Shown: positions 18,811 through 28,157, counted from the stretch's first letter. The stretch is DNA of 64,000 nucleotides from Thermogemmatispora carboxidivorans (GCF_000702505.1 NZ_JNIM01000001.1:248001-312000); one strand, 5' to 3'. Made by a program: numbers and translations. The notes: generated by a model from the sequence alone, not told the origin.

Positions 18811-19228
18811 AGGGCAGAAGCTGGTACTGAGTTGGGGCTACCGCGTCCTTCTCTCTTGACTTTCCACGCTCTTGCTTTCTATACTGCTCCAGAACAATTC
18901 CCTGAGTCTGCGCAACGATTGTATGTGTATTGCTTGCTGACTACGATGGATGGCTATTTGCTTCAGAAGCTTGTCGCGCTGCTAGAGTTGAGCACGCAAG
19001 CGCTTTTTGTCCTCGTTGCTGGCGTTCACTGGGCTGGTCTGGTGGGCGAGGCGGAGGTATCGAGGGCTTGACTAGAGGCAAGGACTGCTCAAGCGACGGC
19101 TTGCCAGAAAGCAGCCAATTCGGATAGACTGAGGGGAGAGATGCGGTGACGCTCAGCGAGCCTGTTTTCACTGCACTGTTATATTGTCTCGGCAAATGCT
19201 CGTCTGATCTGGTAAGGAGAGTCTGGCT

Positions 19229-20212
19229 GTGAGTCAACATCAGGGTCTGAAAGTGCTCTGTACCTTCCCCTTCAATGAAGAAGCGCTGGTGAAGATTCGC
19301 GAAGCGGCCCAGGGCGAAGTGGTGATGGCCACGCGGGACGAGGAGCTGGCGGCGCAGGCGGAGGAGGTCGAGGTCATCTGTGGCTTCTGGTTACCCAAGA
19401 ACATCCGTCAGCTTGCCCCGCGTCTGCGTTGGCTCCAGTTCGCCGGTGCGGGCGTTGATGGCCTGCGTGACACGGGCCTGCTTGATCCAGCCAGTGGGGT
19501 GATTGTGACCACTGCTTCTGGAATCCATGCCTCAACTATTGGGGAGTATGTCTTTGGCAGCATGATCATGTTCAATCGTTCCTGGCCCGAGCTGGTGCGC
19601 CTGCAGGATCGTCGTATTTGGGGCAACACCGCCTGGTATCATCTGCGCACGCTAGAACTCTATGGGCAGACGCTGGGGATCATAGGCGCGGGCCACATCG
19701 GGCGCTACGTTGCGCATCTCGGGCGAGCCTTTGGCATGCGTGTCTTGGGAGTGAGGCGCTCGGCCAGGGGAGGTGAGCAGGATCAAGATATTGAGCGCTA
19801 TTATGCTTTCAGCCAGCTACGCGAGATGCTGCCGCTGTGCGACTACGTTGTGATCGCAACGCCGCTGACACCTGAGACGGAGCACTTGATCGGTGAGCCG
19901 GAGCTACGTGCCATGCGCCGCACCGCTTATCTGGTCAACGTGGCTCGTGGGCGGGTCATCGACGAGCAGGCCCTCATTCGGGCCCTGAGCGAGGGCTGGA
20001 TTGCCGGGGCAGGTCTCGATGTGACCGAGATGGAGCCACTTCCCCAGGACAGCCCGCTCTACTCGCTGCCCAATGTCATTCTGACGCCCCATATTTCGGG
20101 GGAAAGCACTCACTATGGTGCCCGGCTGGCCTCGCTCTTTGCCGATAACCTCCAGCGTTATCGCCGTGGCGAGCCGCTGCGCAATCGCTACGATCCGCAA
20201 CGCGGCTACTGA
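19229..20212 (+). CDS. D-2-hydroxyacid dehydrogenase family protein
   Basis: The 327-residue NAD(P)-dependent enzyme starts at GTG 19229 after AAGGAG. It has the split catalytic domain with FAGAGVDGL near residue 70, the nucleotide-binding GIIGAGHIGRYVA, and the catalytic Arg (NVARGRVIDEQALI), Glu (DVTEMEPLP) and His (TPHISGES). The general class reduces 2-ketoacids or oxidises D-2-hydroxyacids. The specific substrate cannot be read from the sequence. It appears monocistronic. Confidence 0.9.
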   Translation: MSQHQGLKVLCTFPFNEEALVKIREAAQGEVVMATRDEELAAQAEEVEVICGFWLPKNIRQLAPRLRWLQFAGAGVDGLRDTGLLDPASGVIVTTASGIHASTIGEYVFGSMIMFNRSWPELVRLQDRRIWGNTAWYHLRTLELYGQTLGIIGAGHIGRYVAHLGRAFGMRVLGVRRSARGGEQDQDIERYYAFSQLREMLPLCDYVVIATPLTPETEHLIGEPELRAMRRTAYLVNVARGRVIDEQALIRALSEGWIAGAGLDVTEMEPLPQDSPLYSLPNVILTPHISGESTHYGARLASLFADNLQRYRRGEPLRNRYDPQRGY

Positions 20213-20592
20213 TCCCGGCCATACCCTCTTGGGAGGCTCCGCTGCCGAAAGGCGCAAGCACAAGTCGGCGAAGCGGGCCGGTGAGCGAAGAAAGGCAGAC
20301 TGAGGAGAGAGCAAAGGTCACCCTGGCTCTGAAGGTGTCCAGGATCGCGATCTGGGGTCTCTCTCCGGCCCTGTGCTCTCTGGCAGACGGCGTTTACAAT
20401 TGCTGGGAGAGGGCAAGATTGTCCTGACTGTCTGTGGTCTGTCTGACTCCAAACAGCCAGGGGCGGGCACAGAGAGGGACGACACGGCGTAACCGAGGCC
20501 AGGCGAGGGAGCGGCTGCCGCAGCAGAGACAGATGAACTGGTTATCAGAAGGGAGCAAGATACTCTTCACGTAGGGGCAAAGAGGAGGTCCG
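20213..20592. other. 380-base spacer before the DUF3090 gene
   Basis: No gene, repeat or confident promoter is visible. The end carries the AAAGAGGAGG ribosome binding site of the DUF3090 gene. Confidence 0.5.
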
Positions 20593-21219
20593 ATGAGCAG
20601 AGATTTAGGTCTGGTGGAACTACTGGGCGCGGATGCCGTTGGCCCACCGGGACAGCGTCGCTTTCGCCTGTTTGCGCGCAGCGAAAGTGGCTCTGCCGTT
20701 ATGTGGATGGAAAAGATGCAGCTCAATGAGCTGGGGCTCGCCATTGATCGCCTGCTGACCCAAGTGACGCAAGGTAAGATCCTGCACGTTGAGGCGCAAG
20801 CCCCGCAGGAAGGTGCGGAAGAAGAAGCGGCACCACTGGGTATGCCTGCTGATTTCCCGCTGATCCCCGACGAGGAGTTTCAGGTAGCGCAGTTGAAGCT
20901 CAGCTACGACTTCCGCCGAGAGCTGATCATTCTCATGGCGGTTCCCCTGGAGATCATCATGGAGGCAGATCAGGAGCCGCAGGGGCGCGTCCGCGAGGAT
21001 CGAGCGGTCACTTTTGCCTTCACCCATGCTCAGGCAGAGGCCCTGACCAAGACGATCACGCGAGTTGTCTCCGCGGGGCGCCCCGTTTGTCCTTTCTGCC
21101 ATATGCCCCTGGATGGGGGGCCGCACATGTGCGAGAAGCAGAACGGCCATCGCCAGATTATCCAGTTGCTGGAAGAAGAAGACGATGAAGATGATGAAGA
21201 TGACGAAGAGGGCGACTAG
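20593..21219 (+). CDS. DUF3090 family protein
   Basis: The 208-residue product has the DUF3090 pattern: FRLFARSESGSAVMWMEKMQ, LSYDFRRELIIL, the acidic VREDRAVTFAFTHAQAEA, and a C-terminal zinc-ribbon-like CPFCHMPLDGGPHMCEKQNGH. The family is common in Actinobacteria and Chloroflexota, often beside a histidine phosphatase and an SCO1664-type kinase-like gene; neither is adjacent here. It ends in an acidic tail of Asp/Glu coded by repetitive GAAGAT triplets. The function is unknown. Confidence 0.85.
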   Translation: MSRDLGLVELLGADAVGPPGQRRFRLFARSESGSAVMWMEKMQLNELGLAIDRLLTQVTQGKILHVEAQAPQEGAEEEAAPLGMPADFPLIPDEEFQVAQLKLSYDFRRELIILMAVPLEIIMEADQEPQGRVREDRAVTFAFTHAQAEALTKTITRVVSAGRPVCPFCHMPLDGGPHMCEKQNGHRQIIQLLEEEDDEDDEDDEEGD

Positions 21220-21566
21220 CGCATGCTAGCTCAGCTGCGGTGGTGGAGGGGGGAGAGGCCTATGCTTGCCAGGAGGAAAGACGGTGCACGCGCCAGCGCG
21301 CAAGCAATTATCCTGGCAAGCTGGCTGGGGGGTGATAGCTGGGAGGCAGTGGCCCAAGAGGCGGAAGCGAGCGATCTCTGTGGCCGCGATGGGCTGGACA
21401 GAGGGCAAGAGCAGACCAGGAGCCTGTCAGCCCTCTTCCTCACCCTGGTGTGATGGGGGAAGCTCCGTCGGGCCCAGGTCCACAAGCGAGCCAGTGCTCT
21501 GTGCCTGCTGAGAAGGGCTGGTGGGCGGGCGAGTCAGCGTGTGCCGCGCCATTGCTTATTGAGCGG
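21220..21566. other. 347-base convergent intergenic region
   Basis: This lies between the converging DUF3090 gene and a minus-strand hypothetical. Small open frames here have no family features, and no clear terminator hairpin was seen. Confidence 0.45.
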
Positions 21567-21977
21567 TCAATCGGTGCAGAGATACTTATTAGCCTTTTGC
21601 AAATACAGTTCCTCGTTCCCTTCGATCATCAGCTTATGGAGCACAACGATATCGGCGTCCGGCAGATTTTCCACCGGCTGAAGGCAGAGGCGCATCGTCG
21701 CGCGGCCATTTTCGATGACCTGGACGAAGCCTTTACCGCGGGGCACGCGATAGATGCGCTGGGGGGCAGTAGGGCTAGGCACCTCCAGATAGCCATGCCA
21801 GAGGAGCTGGCGGAACTGCTCGGGCGTCAGAATATCGCGCAGCAGATCGGAGGCCCGTCGCTCGGCCCGCGACCAGCCCCGTAAATATGGCTGAGTGATC
21901 AGCCAAACAACGGCTCCCATCGCAGTGGCGATGATCACCCAGTCCAGGATCGTTAGAATTTCAGAGATCAAGCTCAT
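21567..21977 (-). CDS. membrane-anchored hypothetical protein
   Basis: A 136-residue protein with one N-terminal membrane helix (about residues 9-27, ILDWVIIATAMGAVVWLI) and a soluble domain containing RIYRVPRGKGFVQVIENG and RLCLQPVENLPDADIVVLHKLM. The soluble part looks like a small conserved domain seen in Chloroflexota proteins; I do not recognise its function. The start overlaps the stop of the upstream small gene (ATGA), so the two are co-translated. Confidence 0.7.
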   Translation of the reverse strand: MSLISEILTILDWVIIATAMGAVVWLITQPYLRGWSRAERRASDLLRDILTPEQFRQLLWHGYLEVPSPTAPQRIYRVPRGKGFVQVIENGRATMRLCLQPVENLPDADIVVLHKLMIEGNEELYLQKANKYLCTD

Positions 21978-22219
21978 CCACCGACAACGCGCGGAACCAT
22001 GATGATCTGCTCGGCGGTCGCGTCAAACCGATCGATGCGCTGAGCAGGCTTCCCGGGCTCGACACGAAAAGCAGTGGCTCCCCTGGCGCGCTCCTGGGCG
22101 AAAATGCGCTCAGCTTCTCGCACGGCGGCCAGTGCTTCGGGGTCACCTGCTAACACCTTCTGCTCATCCCAGGTGACACGATCATCACCGCGCCGTGACA
22201 TCACCCGTAGCATTCCCAC
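21974..22219 (-). CDS. small hypothetical protein, coupled to membrane-anchored partner
   Basis: An 81-residue soluble protein, GTG start 22219 seven bases after AAGGAGG. It contains a charged helix (DPEALAAVREAERIFAQERARG) followed by a short beta-rich end (AEQIIMVPRVVGG). It is translated immediately before the membrane-anchored hypothetical, with a four-base overlap, which suggests a two-component complex. No family was recognised. Confidence 0.65.
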   Translation of the reverse strand: MGMLRVMSRRGDDRVTWDEQKVLAGDPEALAAVREAERIFAQERARGATAFRVEPGKPAQRIDRFDATAEQIIMVPRVVGG

Positions 22220-22496
22220 GGTTGTTCCTCCTTCGTCGCTTGCACCATTGACGATGGTGGCTGACTAACGAACCTTCTAGTGAGTGAACGCATGGTCTTC
22301 TGGCTACAAGCTTCCGCGCAGGTTCCACGGCCACTCTGCATGCGTTGGCTCTGTGCCGTCTGCCTGTTGGCCTCTTATCGAGCCAGGCAGGCAAGTAGCC
22401 TGAAGGCTCGCGGCTGAGAGGCGCGCACATAGAGCGAACCCTGCAGTGCCTGCAGCACAGCCCTTTCTGGCGTGGGTAAGCGCTCTACTACCTACT

Positions 22497-22525
22497 ATTG
22501 TACCGACGAAGATGCAAGTCGTCAA
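22497..22525 (-). promoter_or_regulatory. sigma-70-type promoter of the small hypothetical pair
   Basis: Minus strand TTGACG (22520-22525), 17-base spacer, TACAAT (22497-22502); the predicted start near 22490 gives a leader of about 270 bases. Just upstream an inverted repeat GCATGAG-ATGAC-CTCATGC (22555-22573) may be an operator or the end of the fakB message. The rest of 22220-22677 shows no gene. Confidence 0.7.
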
Positions 22526-22677
22526 TGGTTATCTCATAATGTATCAGCTTTATTGCATGAGATGACCTCATGCCGTCCGAGCGCAGCCGTCGGGCGGGCC
22601 GAAGACCTGCCCTGGTCTCTCCATCTATCTGGCGGTTGCCTGCCCGACGGGTCTGGGAGGGGGGGAGTCCAAGTCTC

Positions 22678-23520
22678 CTATGAGGTAATAAAGATAATGC
22701 CGACAGTGCCGGGTCCCGTGTGGGTACCGAGGACAGCGCCCAGCTTATAGCGTGGAATCGGCTGAGGGTAGACTGTCTTCATAGCTGCGGCGAGCTGCTC
22801 GCCCAATTCATCGCTTGATTCCACAATGACCACCTCTTCCACCGGGCTGGCCTCCTGGAAGAGTTGAGCCACCCGCTCGTAGGCTTTGGCGCGTGTGCGC
22901 GGGCGCTCAATTGGCACCACCTCGCCGGCCTGAATACCGATAATCGGTTTGAAGCTCAACATCGTACCCATGAAGGCGCTGGCGCGTCCGATGCGTCCTC
23001 CACGGCGCAGATGCTCCAGATTATCCAGTACGCCCAGGATGCGCGTGCGGCGCAAGCGATCGACCAGGCGTGCTTTGATGGAGCCCAGATCGTCGCCGTG
23101 CTGAGCCTCTTCGGCGGCATGCATGACCGACATCCCGATCCCCAGGCTAATGCTCTCGGAATCCACGACCTCGATAGGGATATGTTGCAGCTCTGCGGGC
23201 AGTGCCGCCCGAGCGGCGCAGGCCGACTGGTAGGTTCCGCTGAATTTAGCTGATAGATGGACCGAGAGAATGGCCTCAGCGCCTTCTTCAATCAGGCGCT
23301 GGTAGACGGCGAGAAAGTCGGCGGGTGTTGGCTGTGAGGTACGGGGAAAATCCTTGCTCTCAGCCAGCTTCCTGAAAAAGCCCTCCGTATCCAGATTGAC
23401 TCCGTCCAGATACTCTTCATTGCCAAAAATAACCTTGAGGGGAACAACGCTGATTCCCAGGGCCGCGGCCCGTTCTGTAGGGAGATCCGCCGTGCTATCG
23501 GTGACGATGCGGACGGCCAT
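22678..23520 (-). CDS. DegV family fatty-acid-binding protein (FakB-like)
   Basis: From ATG 23520 (MAVRIVTDSTADLP) the product is 280 residues, matching DegV/FakB length; the frame continues upstream but that segment lacks family similarity. Motifs are VTDSTADLP, TSQPTPADF, LSAKFSGTYQSA and GRIGRASAF. DegV proteins bind a fatty acid and present it to the kinase FakA for acyl-phosphate formation. The FakA gene lies 250 bases upstream in the same direction, so donor and kinase are encoded together. A GAGG site precedes the start. Confidence 0.93.
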   Translation of the reverse strand: MAVRIVTDSTADLPTERAAALGISVVPLKVIFGNEEYLDGVNLDTEGFFRKLAESKDFPRTSQPTPADFLAVYQRLIEEGAEAILSVHLSAKFSGTYQSACAARAALPAELQHIPIEVVDSESISLGIGMSVMHAAEEAQHGDDLGSIKARLVDRLRRTRILGVLDNLEHLRRGGRIGRASAFMGTMLSFKPIIGIQAGEVVPIERPRTRAKAYERVAQLFQEASPVEEVVIVESSDELGEQLAAAMKTVYPQPIPRYKLGAVLGTHTGPGTVGIIFITS

Positions 23521-23770
23521 GAGGCACCTCCTGAACGCGAGAGAATTGTCTGCGCCATGCGCGCCAGCGCACATGGCAGTTTACAAGAAGCGTGGGTATG
23601 TTTGTCGCTAGAGTAGCGGGAAGAGCGCCGGGACGAGACCGACCCTCTCGGCCTTGATCCTGCCAGGTTGTCTCTCTCTGGGTTCGGCGCGGCCCGGTCT
23701 GGCTGACGGCTACGCTGCTAAGTGGACGCCGGGCATGCGCTCTGAACGGCTGTTGCTGTCTATAGTCTTG

Positions 23771-25525
23771 TCATTCAACCGAGAAAATATAGGTGTAGTA
23801 GGGTTGGCCGCCATCTACCACCTCTACCTCCAGGTGAGAATAGGTCTGCTTGATGCGGGCCGCGGTTTCCTGAGCGTGGGTCTCGCTGGTCCCTTCGCCG
23901 TAGTAGATGGTGAGCAGCTCGTAGTGCTCGACATGCATACGCTGGAGCAGGTCGTTGATGACTCCATCCAGACTGCTGCCGGCCACAGCCAGATTGCCAT
24001 TGATCAGACCGATGATGTCGCCTTCTCGCACGCGCAGGCCATCGATCTGTACGGCTCGCACTGCCGTAGTGATCTCGGCGGTCTGGATGCGTCGGGCGGC
24101 GGCGCTCATGCTTTGGGCATTGGTGGCCAGGTCGGCGCTGTAGTTGAAACCCATCAGGGCGGCAATCCCTTGGGGCAAGGTCTCGGTTGGAATGACCTCC
24201 ACCTGTTTGCTGGTCAGGCGTGGAATCTGCTGCGCGCTGAGGATCACGTTGCTGTTATTAGGCAAGACAATGACCTGCTCAGCTTCAACGGAGTTGACAG
24301 CTGCCAGCAGCTCTTCGATACTGGGGTTCATAGTCTGTCCGCCTGGCACGATGGCACTCACGCCCAGGCCGCGATAGACCTTCTCGAAGCCGGGGCCCGA
24401 GACGACAGCGACAGTGGCGATCGGGGCGCTGGGGGCCGAAGCCTTGTCGCCTGCGAGGGTGTCCTGGCCCCAACCTTCGGCTCGCGCCTGTTCGGCGCGA
24501 CTCTCTGCCGCGTAAGCCAGGCTCTGCTCCTGAAGGTTCTCGATATTGATGTCCAGGAGGCTACCCAGGCTCACGCCGTAGTCCAGGATTTTGCCAGGCC
24601 ATTGGGTATGGGTATGGACCTTGAGCAGCTTTTCATCGCCTGCCACGACTGTGGAAACGCCGCCCATGTCGATGATTGTCTGACGGATGCGCTCGACGTC
24701 GAGATGCTCACCGCGCAGCAGGAAGACCACCTCGTAGCCGTATTCCTCCTCCTCGACATTGACGCGCCCTCGCCGGGGAGTGGCCTCGGCGGGTGCTGCC
24801 GCTGAGGAAGAAGAACGCGCCTCGCGCCCCTCACCGCGCAAGGCATGCCAGATCCCTTCGAGAATCACACACAGTCCCTGGCCGCCGGCATCGACCACTC
24901 CCGCCTGTTTGAGGAGGGGCAGCAGCTCGGGCGTGCGGGCGACCGATTGCCGCGCCGCAGTCACCACTTCGTGCATCAGGGTCACCAGGTCGTCGCCGCG
25001 CTGCGCGCTGGCCAGCGCAGCCTCGGCGCAGTCGCGTACTACCGTCAGGATAGTGCCTTCGACCGGTTTGATGACGGCGCGCGAAGCCAGTCGAGAAGCT
25101 TCCATCAAAGCATTGGCCAGGTCGAGCGAGGTAAAGGTCTGCTTTTTCTCCAGTCCCTGGGCCAGGCCACGGAGCACCTGCGACAGAATCACCCCCGAGT
25201 TGCCGCGTGCACCCAACAGGGCGTCATGGGCGATGCGCGCCGCGATCACCCCCGCCGCCTTCTCCTGGCTATCGATGATCCCCCGGATGGCGGCCTGCAT
25301 GGTGGCGGACATGTTCGAGCCAGTATCTCCATCCGGGACGGGGAAGACGTTGAGGGCGTTAATGCTCTCGCGTCGCTCCTCCAGCCAGGTGGCCCCAGCA
25401 ATGATGGCCTTCTTCAGGTCCTGGCCGTCTAGCACACTGATCCGCCGCGGGCGGCTAATCCGCTGCGTCTCCTGCTTGCCTTGCGCATCTTGTGCGTGTA
25501 GAGCACCTGGTGCCTGTTCCTGCAT
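23771..25525 (-). CDS. fakA: FakA-like fatty acid kinase (DAK2/YloV)
   Basis: The 584-residue protein has an N-terminal DhaL (DAK2) ATP-binding domain with NVFPVPDGDTGSNMS and GARGNSGVILSQVLRGLA. A linker follows, then the YloV/FakA C-terminal domain with YGYEVVFLLRG, GKILDYGVSLG and a DegV-like end (VEVVDGGQPYYTYIFSVE). FakA phosphorylates fatty acids bound to FakB for membrane lipid synthesis. It follows an Asp23/YloU gene by 57 bases, the same yloU-yloV order as in Bacillus. An Ala/Ser-rich linker near residue 235 is lineage-specific. Confidence 0.92.
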   Translation of the reverse strand: MQEQAPGALHAQDAQGKQETQRISRPRRISVLDGQDLKKAIIAGATWLEERRESINALNVFPVPDGDTGSNMSATMQAAIRGIIDSQEKAAGVIAARIAHDALLGARGNSGVILSQVLRGLAQGLEKKQTFTSLDLANALMEASRLASRAVIKPVEGTILTVVRDCAEAALASAQRGDDLVTLMHEVVTAARQSVARTPELLPLLKQAGVVDAGGQGLCVILEGIWHALRGEGREARSSSSAAAPAEATPRRGRVNVEEEEYGYEVVFLLRGEHLDVERIRQTIIDMGGVSTVVAGDEKLLKVHTHTQWPGKILDYGVSLGSLLDINIENLQEQSLAYAAESRAEQARAEGWGQDTLAGDKASAPSAPIATVAVVSGPGFEKVYRGLGVSAIVPGGQTMNPSIEELLAAVNSVEAEQVIVLPNNSNVILSAQQIPRLTSKQVEVIPTETLPQGIAALMGFNYSADLATNAQSMSAAARRIQTAEITTAVRAVQIDGLRVREGDIIGLINGNLAVAGSSLDGVINDLLQRMHVEHYELLTIYYGEGTSETHAQETAARIKQTYSHLEVEVVDGGQPYYTYIFSVE

Positions 25526-25582
25526 AGATCGCTTACCTTATGTGGTGGTGGTAGTGAGGTAGGTGGTGCCCACACCTTGTCG

Positions 25583-25984
25583 TTAGTGCTCGCGCCGTGT
25601 GGTTGGGCTGTGTTCCAACCCCTGGATATTGACGTTTACCTGCTGCACGGGTACCCCGAGCATCTTTTCAACCGAGAACTTAACGCTGCTCATGATATTA
25701 TGAGCGATCTCGGACATGCGCAGCCCGTATTCCAGCACGACGTAGACCTCGATGATCAGGCGTCCATTGGCAATGCGCACCTGGATGCCCTCGCCACTAC
25801 GTTCGGGGGGAAGAAGGATGGCCTCTCCATTGCGCAGGCGGGGTGCGGCAATGCCTACGACGCCGTAGCTTTCGCTGACGGCGCGGGCCGCGATGGTGTG
25901 AATCGCATGAGGAAGAACCTCGATCCTGCCTAAAGGGCGCGTTCCGTGCTGCGGTTGAATCGTGGATGGCTTCGGCATACCCAT
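25583..25984 (-). CDS. Asp23/Gls24 (YloU) family protein
   Basis: A 133-residue protein of the Asp23/YloU family, with GRIEVLPHAIHTIAARAV, GVVGIAAPRL, the beta strands ANGRLIIEVYVVLEYG and the NIMSSVKFSVEKMLG segment. The family is linked to alkaline shock and envelope stress in Gram-positives, but here the neighbour fakA suggests a role connected to lipid synthesis. The N-terminus is extended by about 15 polar residues. The ribosome binding site is weak. Confidence 0.85.
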   Translation of the reverse strand: MGMPKPSTIQPQHGTRPLGRIEVLPHAIHTIAARAVSESYGVVGIAAPRLRNGEAILLPPERSGEGIQVRIANGRLIIEVYVVLEYGLRMSEIAHNIMSSVKFSVEKMLGVPVQQVNVNIQGLEHSPTTRREH

Positions 25985-26039
25985 GTCTTCTCTATGCTTT
26001 CTCTGCTCTACTGATCTGCTGGTCTTCTGGCCTACGCAC

Positions 26040-26068
26040 TTGCCAAAGCGAGGGCAATCTGCTATACT
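26040..26068 (+). promoter_or_regulatory. promoter toward rpmB
   Basis: Plus strand TTGCCA (26040-26045), 17-base spacer, TATACT (26063-26068), which would start a transcript near 26075. The rpmB ATG is about 527 bases further on, an unusually long leader. Apart from a pentamer repeat at 26405-26434 I see no RNA element or gene in 25985-26601. Confidence 0.6.
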
Positions 26069-26404
26069 CGCAGAGCGTACTCAACGCTTACTAACGCTTT
26101 GCTCTCTACTTACTGGAGTGCAAGGTCTGCGTTCTGTTGCAGTATATCAAAGGCCCCCGTTAGAATCAAGGGCGCAGTCATCTGCCCTGTAGCGCCAGGG
26201 GAGAGTCGTGCCCCCAACGGGGCGCTGTGTCTTGCTACCGATAGTAGAGCAGGTGCCTGCCCTGGCAGCAGCCAGCGAGAGAAAGACCCGGCGCTGGTAG
26301 TTGGGCCAGTTCAGCCCTAGCAGCGGGTTGAGGGATCGTGAGCGGGGGTGTGGCACCTGGATACCTCTTATCCTGATCAAGCGGCCTCTGGGCGCTAGTC
26401 TCCT

Positions 26405-26434
26405 GGCTCGGCTCGGCTCGGCTCGGCTCAGCTC
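26405..26434 (+). repeat. GGCTC pentanucleotide tandem repeat
   Basis: Five perfect GGCTC copies (26405-26429) are followed by AGCTC. It lies in the long untranslated stretch before rpmB and is a likely length-variable site. Confidence 0.9.
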
Positions 26435-26601
26435 AGCGAAAGCCGTGGCCCCGGCCCGTACTGTCAGGTGAGCATGGAACCTGTGGTTCCCTCCTACCTC
26501 AAGCGGCAGCAGTGGAGCATGGAGAGACAGGTGTCAGGGTGAGCGAGCGCCTGGACAGCTTGCTTGAAAGAAGAGAAGAGAAGAGAGGAAGGGAGATTGC
26601 T

Positions 26602-26793
26602 ATGGCTGGTCGTTGTGACCTCTGTCAGCGTAAGCCGATGTATGGCAATAAGGTGTCGCACTCGCAGCGCCATACACGGCGGCGCTTCGTGGTGAATGTA
26701 CAGCGTCGTCATCTGGAAATCAATGGGGTGCGGCGCACAGTGCATGTCTGCACGCGCTGTCTGCGTACGATGCTCAAGCTCTCCAAAGCATAG
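26602..26793 (+). CDS. rpmB: 50S ribosomal protein L28
   Basis: The 63-residue L28 starts MAGRCDLCQRKPMYGNKVSH. Four cysteines (Cys5, Cys8, Cys50, Cys53) give the zinc-binding C+ form. The start at 26602 is chosen over an in-frame ATG at 26512 because L28 begins exactly here and GGAAGGGAG precedes it. The yloU-fakA pair lies upstream on the opposite strand, echoing the rpmB-yloU-yloV neighbourhood of Bacillus. A run of nine T at 26915-26923 without a strong stem is the only terminator-like signal downstream. Confidence 0.96.
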   Translation: MAGRCDLCQRKPMYGNKVSHSQRHTRRRFVVNVQRRHLEINGVRRTVHVCTRCLRTMLKLSKA

Positions 26794-26936
26794 CGTTGGC
26801 CGGAGGCAGGTAAGAGCGCCGCTCGCGCGGCCTTCCCGCCCCGGCCTGCCCGGCTGCTCGCTGCCGCGCCTTCGTTCGTCCTGTTAGTGAGGCCCCTCCT
26901 CCCTCTGTCTTTTCTTTTTTTTTGGGCACGCTGAGG

Positions 26937-28121
26937 TCACTGGGGACGGACCGGCTCAGGTCGGCGGCTGAGAACCGCTTCCAGGCGCTGCTGGGTCACG
27001 AAGCGGGTGCGCAGTTGCCCGCAAGCAGCGTCGATGTCGTCTCCACGCTCCGCTCGAACGCTGTTGCTGACGCCGTGCTCGAAGAGGATCTCGCGGAAGC
27101 GACGGATGACTTCCGGCCCGGGTGGACGGTAGCCTGCTGCTGTCTTGTTGACTGGAATGCAGTTGACGTGTGCATACTGCTTGAGCGGAGACAACAGCTC
27201 GCCGAGCTGATGGGCACAAGCAGGACTATCGTTGACGCCGGCCAGCAGAACGTACTCGAAGGTGATCTGCCGTCGCGTGGCGGCGATGTAGTCCTGGCAG
27301 GCTGCCAGCACCTCGGCCAGCGGATATTTGCGGTTGACCGGCATGGTCTGCGCGCGTAGCTCGTCGTTGGGCGCGTGCAGGGAGATGGCCAGATTGACCT
27401 GCAGCCCCTCTTGACTGAGTCGCCGGATGCCGGGCGGCAGCCCTACGGTGGAGATGGTCATGTGCCGCGCGCCGAGGTTGAAGCCCTCGGCGCTGTTCAG
27501 GATGCGCAAGGCGTGGATCACGTTGTCATAGTTGTGCAGTGGCTCGCCCATGCCCATAAAGACCAGATTGGTGATGTGGTCGATAGGCTGGCTGCCGGGC
27601 AGGCCACGCGCACGCCAGGGGGCCGCCCGCAATTCGCGCGCGAAGTGCAGGACCTGGGCAACGATTTCTCCAGCACTCAAGTGCCGCTCAAAGCCCATCT
27701 GGCCCGTAGCACAGAAGGTACAGCCAAAAGCGCAACCCGCCTGGCTGGAGACGCAGACGGTGGCGCGGGCGCTGCTCTCCCCCAGCGGTGGATAGAGCAT
27801 CAGCACCGATTCGATGAGTCGACCATCGGCCAGCTCCAGCAGGATCTTGCGCGTGCGATCATCCTTGGAGCGCTGTTCACTGCGAACGATGACCTGACCA
27901 ATGGTGGCTTCGCGCGCCAGACGCTCCCGCAGGCTCAGAGGCAGGTTGCTCATAGCGGAGAAGTCCACGACCAGGTGCTTGTAGATCCAGTTGTAGACTT
28001 GCCTGGCACGATATGGCGGCTCCCCCAGTTCCTGGAACCAGGCTTCAAGCTGCGTGAGGGTCAGCCCGAGCAGGTCCCGCTGAGGAGCACTTGTCTCTGT
28101 TGTTTTCCCCCTGATGCTCAT
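26937..28121 (-). CDS. rlmN: RlmN 23S rRNA/tRNA adenine-C2 methyltransferase
   Basis: The 394-residue radical SAM enzyme has the cluster motif CAFGCTFC at about residues 130-137, the RlmN-specific upstream Cys123 (TVCVSSQ), NLVFMGMGEPLHNYDNV, and the C-terminal catalytic cysteine in DIDAACGQL. It methylates A2503 of 23S rRNA and A37 of some tRNAs. ATG 28121 is chosen although the frame opens earlier, because a -10 box sits six bases upstream of it. No ribosome binding site is visible, consistent with a leaderless mRNA. It is convergent with rpmB. Confidence 0.95.
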   Translation of the reverse strand: MSIRGKTTETSAPQRDLLGLTLTQLEAWFQELGEPPYRARQVYNWIYKHLVVDFSAMSNLPLSLRERLAREATIGQVIVRSEQRSKDDRTRKILLELADGRLIESVLMLYPPLGESSARATVCVSSQAGCAFGCTFCATGQMGFERHLSAGEIVAQVLHFARELRAAPWRARGLPGSQPIDHITNLVFMGMGEPLHNYDNVIHALRILNSAEGFNLGARHMTISTVGLPPGIRRLSQEGLQVNLAISLHAPNDELRAQTMPVNRKYPLAEVLAACQDYIAATRRQITFEYVLLAGVNDSPACAHQLGELLSPLKQYAHVNCIPVNKTAAGYRPPGPEVIRRFREILFEHGVSNSVRAERGDDIDAACGQLRTRFVTQQRLEAVLSRRPEPVRPQ

Positions 28122-28127
28122 GCCTTC

Positions 28128-28157
28128 ATTATAGCATGTTGGCCTGCCCCAGGCCAA
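28128..28157 (-). promoter_or_regulatory. rlmN promoter, leaderless transcript
   Basis: Minus strand TTGGCC (28152-28157), 18-base spacer, perfect TATAAT (28128-28133). The expected start falls on or next to the A of the rlmN ATG at 28121, so the mRNA would have no leader. Confidence 0.7.

Noticed and set aside
18832..19071. 79-codon frame between the PAP2-like and dehydrogenase genes
   Set aside because: No ribosome binding site, no recognisable family features, composition unlike neighbours.
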